NCBI GenBank assembly: GCA_963732855.1
Contig: CAVTBB010000005.1
Location: 620,001 to 684,000 of the forward strand
Direction: 5' to 3'
Length of the DNA: 64,000 nucleotides
Origin: DASXVU01 sp963732855
Lineage (GTDB): Archaea; Thermoplasmatota; Thermoplasmata; Methanomassiliicoccales; UBA472
Below the pieces are notes generated by a model. That model made no database searches and was not told the DNA's origin. It saw nothing but the letters and a program-made list of their open reading frames with translations. Below, in pieces: positions 19,467 through 28,122 of the stretch. Every line of letters starts with the position of its first letter. The stretch's first letter is position 1. Made by a program: the position numbers and the translations under genes.

Positions 19467-21668
19467 CTAGGCTCCGTTCCCCGGGAATCTCAGAACGAAT
19501 TTCGTCCCTTTGGGATCATTATCTTCAACAGTAATTTGCCCCCCATAGCGATCCATCGTTTTTCGTATCAGGAATAGACCCAGACCGGTCGATTTGTTGT
19601 GGCCGAAGCTGAATCCCTCATGGAATATCATTTTCTTAATCTCGGCCGGTATGCCAACTCCGTCGTCAGCCACCGTCATTTCTACGAAAAGTCCATTGGA
19701 CCTGATCTCAAAGACTATGCTTTCCGCCAAACCATGCCTGCGGGAGTTATTCACCAGATTGTCTAACATGGACGAAAGAGCATAATCGGCCATGATGGTC
19801 CCGTCCCCTTTTACAAGATAGTGCAAGTGATGGTTCAGCATCACTTTGTGGATCATGTCAACGATATCGCAGGCGAACAGCCCCTTTCCAGATAGGAGGA
19901 ACGCGTCCAATTGTTTGAACTGCTCTATCATCTCGTGGATCTTCGCGGTGGAGGCAATCGCCCTATCTATGTTCTTCCTTTCTTTATTCAAGGACAGCAA
20001 TTCCAAGGATCCGTTCACCACCATCAGTTCGTTCTTGATGTCATGCCTCAACACCTTGTGGGTGACGATCAAGGACTCGTTCTCGCGAGTAACATCCAAT
20101 TGAGTCTTGCGTTCCTGCAAGGTCATGCTGATGGTCTGGCACAGAAACCTCAACATCCTGACATGATCCTCCTCCCATTTCCTCGGACCTTGTAGATACT
20201 GCACACAAATGAATCCGTTCACGTGGCCATCGACCTTAATGGCCCTGATAGCCATAGAGCTGGCAGTTCCTCCCCCGAACAGAGCCAATTGTTGTCCGGC
20301 CTGCGTGGTCAGCCTTTCCATGTCCTCGATCAATATCTCGTCATGGTTGCCAAGCTGTCCCATCAACCAGGCTTGGTCATTTATTTTCGTCACGTTCTCG
20401 ATGGGTGGAATGGCATAAGGTAACTTATCGACCCATTCGTAAACCTTTACTATCTCTGAATATCCCTGTGAGACCTGGAAGAAGGAGACCCGGTCCGAAC
20501 CTGTTGCCTCGCCTATTAGCTGCAGTGCTTCAGGGACCGCCGTCTCAATGGCCACCTGGCCTAAGAAGTGCTTGGAAATATCCAATGTGGCGATCTCAAT
20601 TCTCAGGGCATGTTCCACTCTTCTCTCAGATTCCAACAGGTCCCTGAAGGAACGTGCATTCGCGATGGCCAGTCCGAACACGGGTGCCATTTGCAGACCA
20701 AGGCTTATGTATTGGCGCCAGAACTCCGGAAAGGCGATGGACCTGATGACAACGATGCCCAATATCTTTCCCTTGTTCTCAATTTTCAAACGCAAACCCT
20801 TTATGGATTGGTCATAGCCGCTCGAGATCGAATCCAGTCCCAACGGATAGCCTTCAGTGAATCTGTCCTCGCCGAATGACCGGAGGATATTTCCATTTTC
20901 ATCGACAGAATAATAACACCTAGACTCCGGAGCGAAAAAGAGGTCCATGATGTTCAGAATCGAATCTATCACCTTGCCCTCATCTGATTCCTGACTGATC
21001 TGCTGGATCATGTCGAAGGCCATGGCATAGTCGGCCCTTATCTTGGCCTCGGTCTGTCCAACATGCTTGCTGAGCTCGTTCTCCTGATTCAGCCTGGCTG
21101 CCATGATACCTTTTGAGATGTTCAAGCGGAATATGTCCAAGCCAATGAACAGATGTTCACATGGCAGGTCGAAAATGACCGCCAGGTCTTCAAGGGTCAT
21201 GTCTGTCCCTGGCCCTACACCTGTTTCAAGGAAGATGATTTTCTTCATCGATCCTATCAGGCAATCCTTGTTTATCGGATGACGGGGATCAAAAGATGCA
21301 AGAATCTCCTCTGACCGGTCCAGTATTCCTGGATAGACCAAATAGGCACCTTTTTCCAATAACTGGTCGGATAACGTCTTGCCCGCGATCAGTTCATAAC
21401 AATTTCCGGGCTGGACAAAATGAGCGGTAGACTTGACGCGAGTTTTGATTGACGTTAGTGATGTGATCCATTCCGAACCCACGATACAAACGGCATCTGA
21501 TTCACTGATCCCTTCTATGAGGTTCGACAGTGACTCGATGGAGTCGGCCTGTGACCGTATTCCTGACTTGTATGCAATGATATCGACATCCCTGAGCTCT
21601 TCGAGTGCCACGGCTGATCTAGTCTCGTTAATCAGCAGTTCGCAAACAAACAGTTTGGTTATGGGCAC
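19467..21668 (-). CDS. Multi-domain sensor histidine kinase of the corrinoid/MtaA-like operon
   Basis: 733 residues. The N-terminal 190 residues show features reminiscent of the DUF1638 group found beside methylotrophy genes (NCYELIAGKTL then GAYLVYPG), a tentative match. Two GAF-like regions (about 225-345, 355-500) follow, then a H box (VLRHDIKNEL, His near 541) and an ATPase domain with N box LVNNSRRHG, G1 VADDGVGIP and G2 NKSTGLGLF. It starts at a GTG overlapping the end of the MtaA-like gene, so the product is made with that protein. No receiver is adjacent. The likely input is the state of the corrinoid protein or its methyltransferase-like partner (inference). Confidence 0.85.
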   Translation of the reverse strand: MPITKLFVCELLINETRSAVALEELRDVDIIAYKSGIRSQADSIESLSNLIEGISESDAVCIVGSEWITSLTSIKTRVKSTAHFVQPGNCYELIAGKTLSDQLLEKGAYLVYPGILDRSEEILASFDPRHPINKDCLIGSMKKIIFLETGVGPGTDMTLEDLAVIFDLPCEHLFIGLDIFRLNISKGIMAARLNQENELSKHVGQTEAKIRADYAMAFDMIQQISQESDEGKVIDSILNIMDLFFAPESRCYYSVDENGNILRSFGEDRFTEGYPLGLDSISSGYDQSIKGLRLKIENKGKILGIVVIRSIAFPEFWRQYISLGLQMAPVFGLAIANARSFRDLLESERRVEHALRIEIATLDISKHFLGQVAIETAVPEALQLIGEATGSDRVSFFQVSQGYSEIVKVYEWVDKLPYAIPPIENVTKINDQAWLMGQLGNHDEILIEDMERLTTQAGQQLALFGGGTASSMAIRAIKVDGHVNGFICVQYLQGPRKWEEDHVRMLRFLCQTISMTLQERKTQLDVTRENESLIVTHKVLRHDIKNELMVVNGSLELLSLNKERKNIDRAIASTAKIHEMIEQFKQLDAFLLSGKGLFACDIVDMIHKVMLNHHLHYLVKGDGTIMADYALSSMLDNLVNNSRRHGLAESIVFEIRSNGLFVEMTVADDGVGIPAEIKKMIFHEGFSFGHNKSTGLGLFLIRKTMDRYGGQITVEDNDPKGTKFVLRFPGNGA

Positions 21669-22714
21669 ATTTCACCTTTCAACGGATATGTCCCATGTTT
21701 GACCGCTGCGTTCATGATCCATCGCAGCACATCCCAGGGAACTTGGTAAGGTATCTCTCCGTGGTTGTCTGACAGTATGAAACCTCCACCAATGCCCGCC
21801 TTATTAATGGCCGTCTTAACGTGGAGTTCGGTTTCTGCCAATCCCCAACGTGGCATTTCAATGCCATTGAGATTCCCAATCAGGCTCAATTTGCCTGAGC
21901 TTTTTGCCTTTAGATCAGAAAGGTCCTCGAGGGAGCTTACACCGACCGCAAGGGTCCCGGTTTGAACGACGTCTTCCAGTATGTTCATACATCTCCCTGA
22001 TGCGAAGTGTGTGACCACCGGGCCTTTGATCCTAGAAATCGTCCCTTTCGCGACCTTGAAGCCAGTCTTCAAAAAATGTTCACGGGTGATGATAGTTGGT
22101 GAGGATACTGGGTCGAAATAACCTATCGCGGTTGCCCCTTCTTCCAACTGGCGATTGGCCCATTCAACGCAGAAACTCTGATTGATCTCCATCAATCTAT
22201 GGAAACGGTCATCGTTCTCAACAAACATCAGATCCAAATAGCTGGAGAAACCCATCTGCATGACAGGAAGTGAAAATGGCGACATGACCACTCCTATGAT
22301 CGGTACATCACCTTTGGATTTGTTTTTTAGACCTTGAATCGTTCTCAAAACGGACTGGAGGGCAGGTGATGCATCGACTGAAGGGACGTCTAGGTCATCA
22401 ATGTCGGCGGCCTTCTGAATTACCGGTGCACCGGCGTTCGGCGGTCCGTCCTCGAAGAATAAGACCTCACCGCCGAATGCACTTGACTCAGCGGCAGCGT
22501 AGCCAAGAGAATAATAGCAGTCGTGACCAAACAGCTCCCTCATCTTTAACTGGGCCTTAATGATATGGTCCGAGCTTGTCAGGTATCTGTCCAGAGGGAT
22601 ATCCAACAACTTTGCTCCATGCATTGTGAGCAACAGGAAAACTGGAACCCTATCGGGTTCCTTGTGGGACAATGCGGCGAATGTGCGTTCGATCGAGCTC
22701 ATTGCTTCTTTCAT
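21659..22714 (-). CDS. MtaA/uroporphyrinogen-decarboxylase-family protein lacking the zinc cysteines
   Basis: 351 residues, the length of MtaA/MtbA methylcobamide:CoM methyltransferases, whose fold it shares (N-terminal RTFAALSHKEPDRVPVF; later LIGNLNGIEM). In catalytic members zinc is held by His-x-Cys and a distant Cys. Here the first site reads His236-Phe-Ala238 and the distant site reads NHG (317-319), so both cysteines are absent and thiol methylation is doubtful. It overlaps the corrinoid-protein gene upstream by 4 bp and the kinase gene downstream by 10 bp. A sensory or structural role in reading corrinoid methylation is a reasonable inference. A heme-pathway UroD is unlikely in this context. 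Confidence 0.82.
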   Translation of the reverse strand: MKEAMSSIERTFAALSHKEPDRVPVFLLLTMHGAKLLDIPLDRYLTSSDHIIKAQLKMRELFGHDCYYSLGYAAAESSAFGGEVLFFEDGPPNAGAPVIQKAADIDDLDVPSVDASPALQSVLRTIQGLKNKSKGDVPIIGVVMSPFSLPVMQMGFSSYLDLMFVENDDRFHRLMEINQSFCVEWANRQLEEGATAIGYFDPVSSPTIITREHFLKTGFKVAKGTISRIKGPVVTHFASGRCMNILEDVVQTGTLAVGVSSLEDLSDLKAKSSGKLSLIGNLNGIEMPRWGLAETELHVKTAINKAGIGGGFILSDNHGEIPYQVPWDVLRWIMNAAVKHGTYPLKGEMCP

Positions 22715-23352
22715 TGTCCGCCCTCCGAATGCGCTCTTATGATCGAATTAGCTGATGAGGCATCGTATCCAACATCGTCTGCTCCAACCCTTATCCAAAG
22801 TTCTTTGTCGAAAAAGAACGGGGCTCCACCGACCAGCAGGACAGGTCTTATCGAATTGGCCTCCATCTCCTTTCGCAAGTCTTTGACCTTCAATGCTGAC
22901 CGGTACATCAATGTAGATATCAGGAGGATTTCTATTCCATCCTCCTTCGCCTTTGATACCAAGGAAGCAACATCCTGCCTCTCGTAGTTCAAAATCTCGA
23001 AACCCCCAGCACGCAGGGCCGACAATACTATCTTCTGACCGAGGTTGTGATAGTCTTCCAGCACAGCTATTGCCATCTTGGGTTGTGTTCTTCTTCTCTG
23101 GTGTGTTGATGGAAGTATTCGGTCCAGCGCCTTTTCGCACATTTTGCTACCCAGATAAACCTGTGAAAGTGATATCTTTCCTTCCTGCCATCCCACTCCG
23201 ATCCTGCTCAGGACAGGCGATATCAAATATTCCGAGCAGTCCAATGGGGAAATCACAGACCTTGCCTCGTCAATGATCGAATTGACCAGAGGCTCGTCCG
23301 TTGTAGTGAGGGCGACCTCTAGACGGTCTATCCATTCTGAGATCTCAGCCAT
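22711..23352 (-). CDS. Corrinoid (B12)-binding protein of the MtaC/CarH fold
   Basis: 213 residues from ATG 23352, chosen because the longer frame adds an unlikely hydrophobic leader. The helical cap has Trp55 followed nine residues later by Val-Tyr, where CarH-type sensors have Glu-His. The Rossmann domain has a perfect DYHNLG (100-105) cobalt-ligand motif and the GGAPFFF loop. It resembles corrinoid carriers of methyltransferase systems more than a light sensor. First gene of a three-gene minus-strand operon with the MtaA-like protein and a kinase. A TTATAC element about 27 bp upstream of the ATG would imply a nearly leaderless mRNA. Confidence 0.85.
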   Translation of the reverse strand: MAEISEWIDRLEVALTTTDEPLVNSIIDEARSVISPLDCSEYLISPVLSRIGVGWQEGKISLSQVYLGSKMCEKALDRILPSTHQRRRTQPKMAIAVLEDYHNLGQKIVLSALRAGGFEILNYERQDVASLVSKAKEDGIEILLISTLMYRSALKVKDLRKEMEANSIRPVLLVGGAPFFFDKELWIRVGADDVGYDASSANSIIRAHSEGGQ

Positions 23353-23526
23353 AATCATATTTAAGTAACGGCAGTATAACAAGATACCGTGTTGATTTCG
23401 GGTCTGGATTATCAGGTAAGGGAAAAACGCTCTAAAATTAATAAATATTAATGCATTGATATTATTAGTTAGAAGAAGGGTCATTATTGACTAGTTGATT
23501 ATCAAAGAAATATTTCTTGAATGAAT

Positions 23527-23550
23527 ATGGTGCTCCCGTGAGGACTTAAA
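23527..23550. repeat. Left att-like direct repeat of the tRNA-Glu 3' end
   Basis: ATGGTGCTCCCGTG matches 14 of 14 bases at 25199-25212 inside the tRNA-Glu gene, and the next ten bases match at seven positions. With an integrase remnant just inside, this looks like the attachment-site copy left by insertion of an element into the tRNA gene. Confidence 0.75.
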
Positions 23551-23599
23551 TTATGTACACTGGCCTATTTTCAATTCCAGGTTTTTGCGTTTCCTGAGC

Positions 23600-24250
23600 T
23601 CAGGATTGAATGAGCCTCTGAAGGTCATCGGGTGAGTTGATCCCGAGTGCTTTCACAAGCATCCCCAACACATTTTCCGCATTTGTATTATCATTTGTTT
23701 CGGAAGTGTGTTTTTTATCCCAAGCCTTCTCAAGTCTTGATCCGGCGCTTTCCGCAGATATTTGGGCATAATATCTCTGCGTTGTTGTCAGATTCGAGTG
23801 TCCTAGCTGTGCCGATACGTCTACAAGTAGGTTGGGGTCCAGTTCCACACTCATGGTGGCGAATGTGGGTCGGAAGTCCTTGAGTTTGAAGTCGACCCCC
23901 GATATCTCCTGCACTTCTTTCTTGAGCTCGCGGAAATGGTTCGAGCTATACTGTGTATCTTTTCCGTCTCTGAGGTTCGGGATAAGGTAGATGGCGTTGA
24001 CCCTCCCGTAGAAGCGCAGTAGCTACTTGCGCTCCTCGAAGAAGGAAGGGACATTATCCCAGTAGTTGAGCATGACCGCCACGGTCCTCTTCTCTCCCCA
24101 AAAACCGGCGCCTTTGGGAGTGCGGACGTAGAAACGCCACCGGGCGCACGCCCAGGTCATCCAGGTGGGCTAGCCGAAGCTCGGAAGGCCCCTCGGGCCG
24201 GTCGCAAAGTAAAAGGTCGTTAGGAAGCCCGCCTTGGGTCATTAACCAAA
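23600..24250 (-). pseudogene. Decayed tyrosine recombinase (integrase)
   Basis: The C-terminal 104 residues are open and carry the family core: FRPTFAT with the Arg, QLGHSNLTTTQRYY with the His and the nucleophile Tyr. Upstream the same protein continues through RFYGRVNAIYLIPNLR and RFYVRTPKGAGFWG but is cut by a TAG and at least one frameshift near 24020-24150. It lies inside the tRNA-Glu direct repeat, as expected for a genomic-island integrase. The conserved first half is not recoverable, so it is presumably inactive. Confidence 0.8.
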
Positions 24251-24334
24251 TTTTCATTTTCGTCACAAACATTCCAGGTAGTTATTTTAGAGGATACCAT
24301 GTGTTAAATATCGGACGGTAGGATATTTTTCATC

Positions 24335-24505
24335 ATGGAACCAAAAGCAGTTAAGAAGATTGAAAAGATCGAGGCAAAAGATAAGAGAGACATCGCCAAG
24401 GTTGACGCCAAAGAAAAGAAAGAAATCGCCGAGGACGAGGCTAAGAAGGTCGCAATCGACACGAAAGCCCAAAAGAAGATCCTGAAAGTTCGATCGAAGA
24501 AATAA
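24335..24505 (+). CDS. Small Lys/Glu-rich protein, 56 residues
   Basis: ATG 24335 to TAA 24505. The product is almost wholly Lys, Glu, Asp, Ala and Ile/Val in a heptad-like pattern (VKKIEKIEAKDKRDIAK), so it is likely one long charged helix. No family recognised. It is cargo of the decayed element between the att-like repeats. TAGGAT upstream may serve as ribosome binding site. The antisense frame over it is Phe/Leu-rich and is a mirror of the Lys codons. Confidence 0.5.
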   Translation: MEPKAVKKIEKIEAKDKRDIAKVDAKEKKEIAEDEAKKVAIDTKAQKKILKVRSKK

Positions 24506-24621
24506 TTAGTGGTTTGAGGTACCGTTTGGTGATGGTATAACACCGGTTTAGGATCAGAATAGCGAAGCAGGCCAATGATCGTTGACATGAGCATATTTTC
24601 ATTGCCCGTGTTGTCGTACTG

Positions 24622-24789
24622 ATGGTCATTAGGCTATTAATCATCATTTTCGACGTTATCAACCTGATCACTTTCCTACCTGCAACCTCATAAGCCATCG
24701 TGGTGCTTCTCATTACAGGAAGCTGGTTATATGCAGGAATAGCCTTCGTTGTAATAGCAGCCTTGATGATAATATTCAGACGAGAATAA
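24622..24789 (+). pseudogene. Remnant of a small two-helix membrane protein
   Basis: From ATG 24622 the frame encodes a hydrophobic helix (LLIIIFDVINLITFL), meets TAA at 24691, and in the same frame continues with a second helix (LYAGIAFVVIAALMIIF) and a charged end RRE before TAA 24787. This looks like a two-helix protein cut by one stop. The sequence around it (24506-24851) holds nothing else recognisable. Confidence 0.35.
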
Positions 24790-24851
24790 GAATACATCCC
24801 ATCGAAGTTGGAATTGTTACTTGGCAGATCCTTTGCCCACCTGGGCATTCT

Positions 24852-24995
24852 CTATTTGATCACCAGAATTCCCATCAGAACCAAGACTATTACAGCTAGT
24901 ATTACGGCACCAAGCAGGCCGAATATGAACCAGCCTATGATAAATGCCACGACCGATCCAAGCCCCAGCGCTCCCCAGTTCATTGTTACCGCCAT
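24852..24995 (-). CDS. Small hydrophobic membrane protein, 47 residues
   Basis: Starts ATG 24995, ends TAG 24852. After MAVTMNWGALGLG nearly the whole product is membrane-spanning with a central turn (FGLLGA), that is two short helices or one long one. No family recognised, but composition and length fit the small membrane proteins common in archaeal mobile regions. The frame on the other strand is Thr/Pro-rich and not credible. Confidence 0.5.
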   Translation of the reverse strand: MAVTMNWGALGLGSVVAFIIGWFIFGLLGAVILAVIVLVLMGILVIK

Positions 24996-25198
24996 TTGAT
25001 ATTACCGATTTTATAACTCGAGCACCTCCTTCATAATGATATCCTTGCCAGTCGGACCTTCTCATCAAGTGGATATTACTTCGAGAAACCGATTGGTTCG
25101 CCTTGCGATCCAGCAGACCTTGAAAAGAAGGTACTGGATGGCAAAACGGATAAAAACGTTTTAATAAAGTCGAAATAATATATGACTGGATATGGTTG

Positions 25199-25222
25199 AT
25201 GGTGCTCCCGTGGGGATTTGAA
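25199..25222. repeat. Right att-like direct repeat within tRNA-Glu
   Basis: Partner of the repeat at 23527-23550; it covers the 3' end of the tRNA-Glu gene including the encoded CCA. The two copies delimit about 1.7 kb. Confidence 0.75.
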
Positions 25223-25277
25223 CCCCAGTCCTTGGATCGAGAATCCAAAATGATTGGCCGGACTACACTACGGGAGC
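25200..25277 (-). tRNA. tRNA-Glu (CUC)
   Basis: Acceptor GCTCCCG pairs with CGGGAGC, followed by A and an encoded CCA. The anticodon arm TTGGA-TTCTCGA-TCCAA gives anticodon CTC. The T arm is GGGG-TTCAAAT-CCCC. No intron. Its 3' end is duplicated at 23527 by the integrated element. Confidence 0.95.
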
Positions 25278-25458
25278 GAATCTGTATTCCCCCCAAATTC
25301 CGTGACAATAGTTAAACCTTTGGTTCGCCCCTTGGACTGGATTATCAGAATTGACATCCTGTTTCAAGCCCGTCTTGGATGCTGGTGGATTGACCAGGGC
25401 CCTTTCACATTGATCGCTCAACAATTACGAGTATCTTGACCAGATGATATCGCCACGT

Positions 25459-25887
25459 TCATAGGAACATCTCGTCGTTGGCGGGGTTGGTTCCCATCTG
25501 CTGGAGCGTCTCGGTGAACTCCCGGATCGTTTCCGCGTACTTGTTGCCCTCCGAGGCGGACACCCACACCAGCTTTATCCGGTCGTCTTCTAGTTCCAAT
25601 GTTTTGAAGATGTCCTTCAGGAGCACGAGACGGCGGCGGGCTATGAAGTTGCCCCGGGTATAGTGGCAGTCGTTGGGATGACATCCCCCCACCAGCACCC
25701 CGTCTGCGCCGCTGAAGAGGGCCCGCATCAGCAGCAAGGGGTTCACCCTGCCGGAGCACATCACCCGGATGTTGCGCACCGTGACAGGGATGTTCAATCT
25801 GCTGACCCCGGCCAGGTCAGCCCCGGCGTAGGCACACCAATTGCACAGGAAAGCGATAATCTTTACGTCTTTTCCATCTTCGGTCAT
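25459..25887 (-). CDS. mvhD: MvhD-type iron-sulfur electron-transfer subunit (first copy)
   Basis: 142 residues from ATG 25887. MvhD carries a [2Fe-2S] cluster and passes electrons between a dehydrogenase or hydrogenase module and HdrA. Conserved cysteines are seen in FLCNWCAYAGADL, VMCSGRV and GGCHPNDCHY. It overlaps the upstream FrhB-like gene by 4 bp (ATGA) and ends the operon. A second copy is at 31081-31504. No hydrogenase large or small subunit is present, so the electron donor is probably one of the FrhB-like proteins (inference). Confidence 0.9.
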   Translation of the reverse strand: MTEDGKDVKIIAFLCNWCAYAGADLAGVSRLNIPVTVRNIRVMCSGRVNPLLLMRALFSGADGVLVGGCHPNDCHYTRGNFIARRRLVLLKDIFKTLELEDDRIKLVWVSASEGNKYAETIREFTETLQQMGTNPANDEMFL

Positions 25888-26999
25888 TTCAGTTGACGCT
25901 CCTTTCCTTCTATGTCCATGAACTCCTCCACCTCGAAGGCAGAGACTGGGAGCGGTTGACTGACATCCTTTCCGGGCACGTAGTCGAACGTCCTCTGCAA
26001 CGACTCCCCCACCTTCTTGAAGACGATGGAGACGGGGATGTCCACGGGACAGACGTCCTGGCATGATCCGCAGGCGACGCAGGAGGTGGCCATGTGCACC
26101 ATCCGGCCAAGGTGGAAGAACATGGTGTCCGGCGGAAGGCGCATCCCTTTCTTGTTGAACAGGGCCTGAGCGTAGTCATTCTGCGCTTTTTCGAACAGAG
26201 TAGATTCGAACGTGCATAGATTGCAATGACAGATGGGGCAAGCCTTGCTGCACGCGTGGCACCCGATGCATTTACCAAACACCGAAACCAGACCACTCAG
26301 ACCGGGGTTGCCCGTCTCCTTGGCGAAGATCAGAGCGCGATTCTCCGACCGCACCGAACGCAGTCTGTCGATCCTTTCCTGGTCCAGTCCATCCTGGCCC
26401 AATTCAAGGTTAGGCAGGCCGTTGATCAGGGCCTGTCCCCTATCCCCGTTCACCAACAACACGAATCCGTTCGGTCCGTCGGCCACCCGCAGGGTAAGAT
26501 CAGCAGTGTACGGAACGAACTCCACACAGGAACGACAGGTCGGTCTCAGGTCGGGGTGAACCTCTCCCTTTTTCAATGCCTCATAATAGCTGGGAATCCT
26601 TTTCTCGACCAAGCCCTTGCCGGAGAGCCCAGTAGGGAACACACCTCCACAGGTGAAGCTGATGAAGAACAGATTGTCCATTCTTCCCAATCGCCTCTTG
26701 ACCATCTCCACGAAACCCCTTATCTCACAGGGACGAGCCACCACCGCCAACGGCCTGGAAGTGGCCCCGTTCTTAGTGAACCGGTCCAACACCTGTCCCA
26801 TGTTGGTCGGCATCAGCGGATACAAAGGCATGCTCCGGCCCAACCTCTCTGGGTCGGTGACCAATGTGTAGGCCACCTTACCCTCCTCTACCCTCGTAAG
26901 GGTGAAGACCCCATCCACCCGGTGATTAACCAGCAGAGAGTGGAGAAGGCGCCTCAATCCTTCCTCCGGGTCCTCGCCCATCCGGATCGCCTCAGTCAT
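25884..26999 (-). CDS. FrhB/FdhB-family iron-sulfur protein (second of pair)
   Basis: 371 residues from ATG 26999, which lies in ATGACTGA overlapping the previous gene's stop; a longer start adds nine residues. The N-terminal part resembles F420-hydrogenase/dehydrogenase beta subunits, including ARPCEIRGFVEMVKR. The C-terminal half has two [4Fe-4S] motifs, CIGCHACSKACPICHCNLC and CVACGSCQDVCP. Such proteins bring electrons from F420H2, formate or another reductant into Hdr-type complexes. Paralog of the neighbouring gene at 26992-28122. The exact substrate cannot be told from sequence. Confidence 0.8.
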   Translation of the reverse strand: MTEAIRMGEDPEEGLRRLLHSLLVNHRVDGVFTLTRVEEGKVAYTLVTDPERLGRSMPLYPLMPTNMGQVLDRFTKNGATSRPLAVVARPCEIRGFVEMVKRRLGRMDNLFFISFTCGGVFPTGLSGKGLVEKRIPSYYEALKKGEVHPDLRPTCRSCVEFVPYTADLTLRVADGPNGFVLLVNGDRGQALINGLPNLELGQDGLDQERIDRLRSVRSENRALIFAKETGNPGLSGLVSVFGKCIGCHACSKACPICHCNLCTFESTLFEKAQNDYAQALFNKKGMRLPPDTMFFHLGRMVHMATSCVACGSCQDVCPVDIPVSIVFKKVGESLQRTFDYVPGKDVSQPLPVSAFEVEEFMDIEGKERQLK

Positions 27000-28122
27000 T
27001 TCTGTCCCCCTCCAGTTCTTCCTCACGGTAGACGGTCAGTGGTAACGGTTCGCCCTTGTCCCGACCCGGCCGGTACCCGAAGGAGGTCTGCGCGTCCTCG
27101 GCCACGAGGCTGAATATCTGGCCGATAGGTATGGACGCGGGACAAGCGTCCTCGCATGCCCCGCAGGAAACGCAGGTAAGGGCCATGTGAGCCATTCTTC
27201 CCATATGGAACAACAGCATGTCCGGAGGGAATCTCAGGGATCCTTTGCGCTTCGCCTGATCTATGTAATCCTCGGCGTTGTGCTGTAGACGCTCGGAATC
27301 GAAGACGCATATCCGACAATAGCAGACCGGACAGACCCGCATACAATTATGACAATTGATGCAACTGGACAGAGTGTTCAATAGGTTGTCCGGGCCTTTG
27401 ATCTGTGGTTCGAACGAGCGGCGCCAGGTCTTCCTCTGGTCCTGCCTCAATGCCCTTGCTCTGTCCACCTGTTCATTCCATGCCCCTATATCCTCGGAGA
27501 CCGCCAAGCACATGCCGGCCAGTACCTTTTCGCCTTTATCGCCGTTGGTTATCAAGGGCACCGTGTTCCCGCCGCTTTCCAGCATTCCGAGGTGAAGGTC
27601 TCCTCCGGTCATGCTCATCTCCGTACAGATCCGGCAGATGGGGCGGACATATTCGCTGCCGTTCCCGCGCTGTACCATCTCAAACTTGGCCTGCTCTCCA
27701 TCTGGATCCTTGGAGAAGTCCGAGAGCGGCAAGGCCCCCGGGCAGTCCATGGTGACTATTATCAGATTTTTTAGGTCGATCTGTCCGAGCTTGCCCAGCT
27801 CCATTGCCGCACGCATCTCACAGGGCCGCAACACCGCCGCCACTGTCAGTTCGCTCTTTCCCCGGCGGGTCAGGCTCTTCAGCACGTCCCCACCCGGGAC
27901 CGTCATGATGGGCGGAAAGGGGCTGGACCCTCGAACGACGTTGGTGTCCTTGGTCAGGATGTGCGCGAAGCCGTCATTGGATGGCACCATAAACGGGACC
28001 AGTACGGCATCGAAGACCTTATTCTCTAGTCCCTTGCACAGAAGGTCGGTCAGGATCGCCGAGGTACTCCCCTTGTTAGGCAGACGGACCTGTCGGGGTA
28101 CGTGAGGTTTGTAGTCGTTCAC
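26992..28122 (-). CDS. FrhB/FdhB-family iron-sulfur protein (first of pair)
   Basis: 376 residues. Same plan as its downstream paralog: an N-terminal FrhB-like part with LRPCEMRAAMELGKL, then CINCHNCMRVCPVCYCRIC and CVSCGACEDACP for two [4Fe-4S] clusters. It overlaps the HdrA-like gene upstream by 4 bp. Tandem but diverged copies suggest a heterodimer or two alternative electron-entry subunits in one complex (inference). Confidence 0.8.
   Translation of the reverse strand: MNDYKPHVPRQVRLPNKGSTSAILTDLLCKGLENKVFDAVLVPFMVPSNDGFAHILTKDTNVVRGSSPFPPIMTVPGGDVLKSLTRRGKSELTVAAVLRPCEMRAAMELGKLGQIDLKNLIIVTMDCPGALPLSDFSKDPDGEQAKFEMVQRGNGSEYVRPICRICTEMSMTGGDLHLGMLESGGNTVPLITNGDKGEKVLAGMCLAVSEDIGAWNEQVDRARALRQDQRKTWRRSFEPQIKGPDNLLNTLSSCINCHNCMRVCPVCYCRICVFDSERLQHNAEDYIDQAKRKGSLRFPPDMLLFHMGRMAHMALTCVSCGACEDACPASIPIGQIFSLVAEDAQTSFGYRPGRDKGEPLPLTVYREEELEGDRND

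Noticed and set aside
21659..22714. Uroporphyrinogen decarboxylase of heme synthesis
   Set aside because: Context (B12 protein, kinase) and best resemblance are to MtaA-type proteins, and no heme genes are near.
24020..24040. In-frame TAG in the integrase as a pyrrolysine codon
   Set aside because: Pyl-using methanogens exist in this group, but further frameshifts in the same gene make decay the simpler explanation.
24817..25308. 163-residue open frame on the minus strand across tRNA-Glu
   Set aside because: It runs through the tRNA and the 47-residue membrane-protein gene in a frame with no protein-like pattern.
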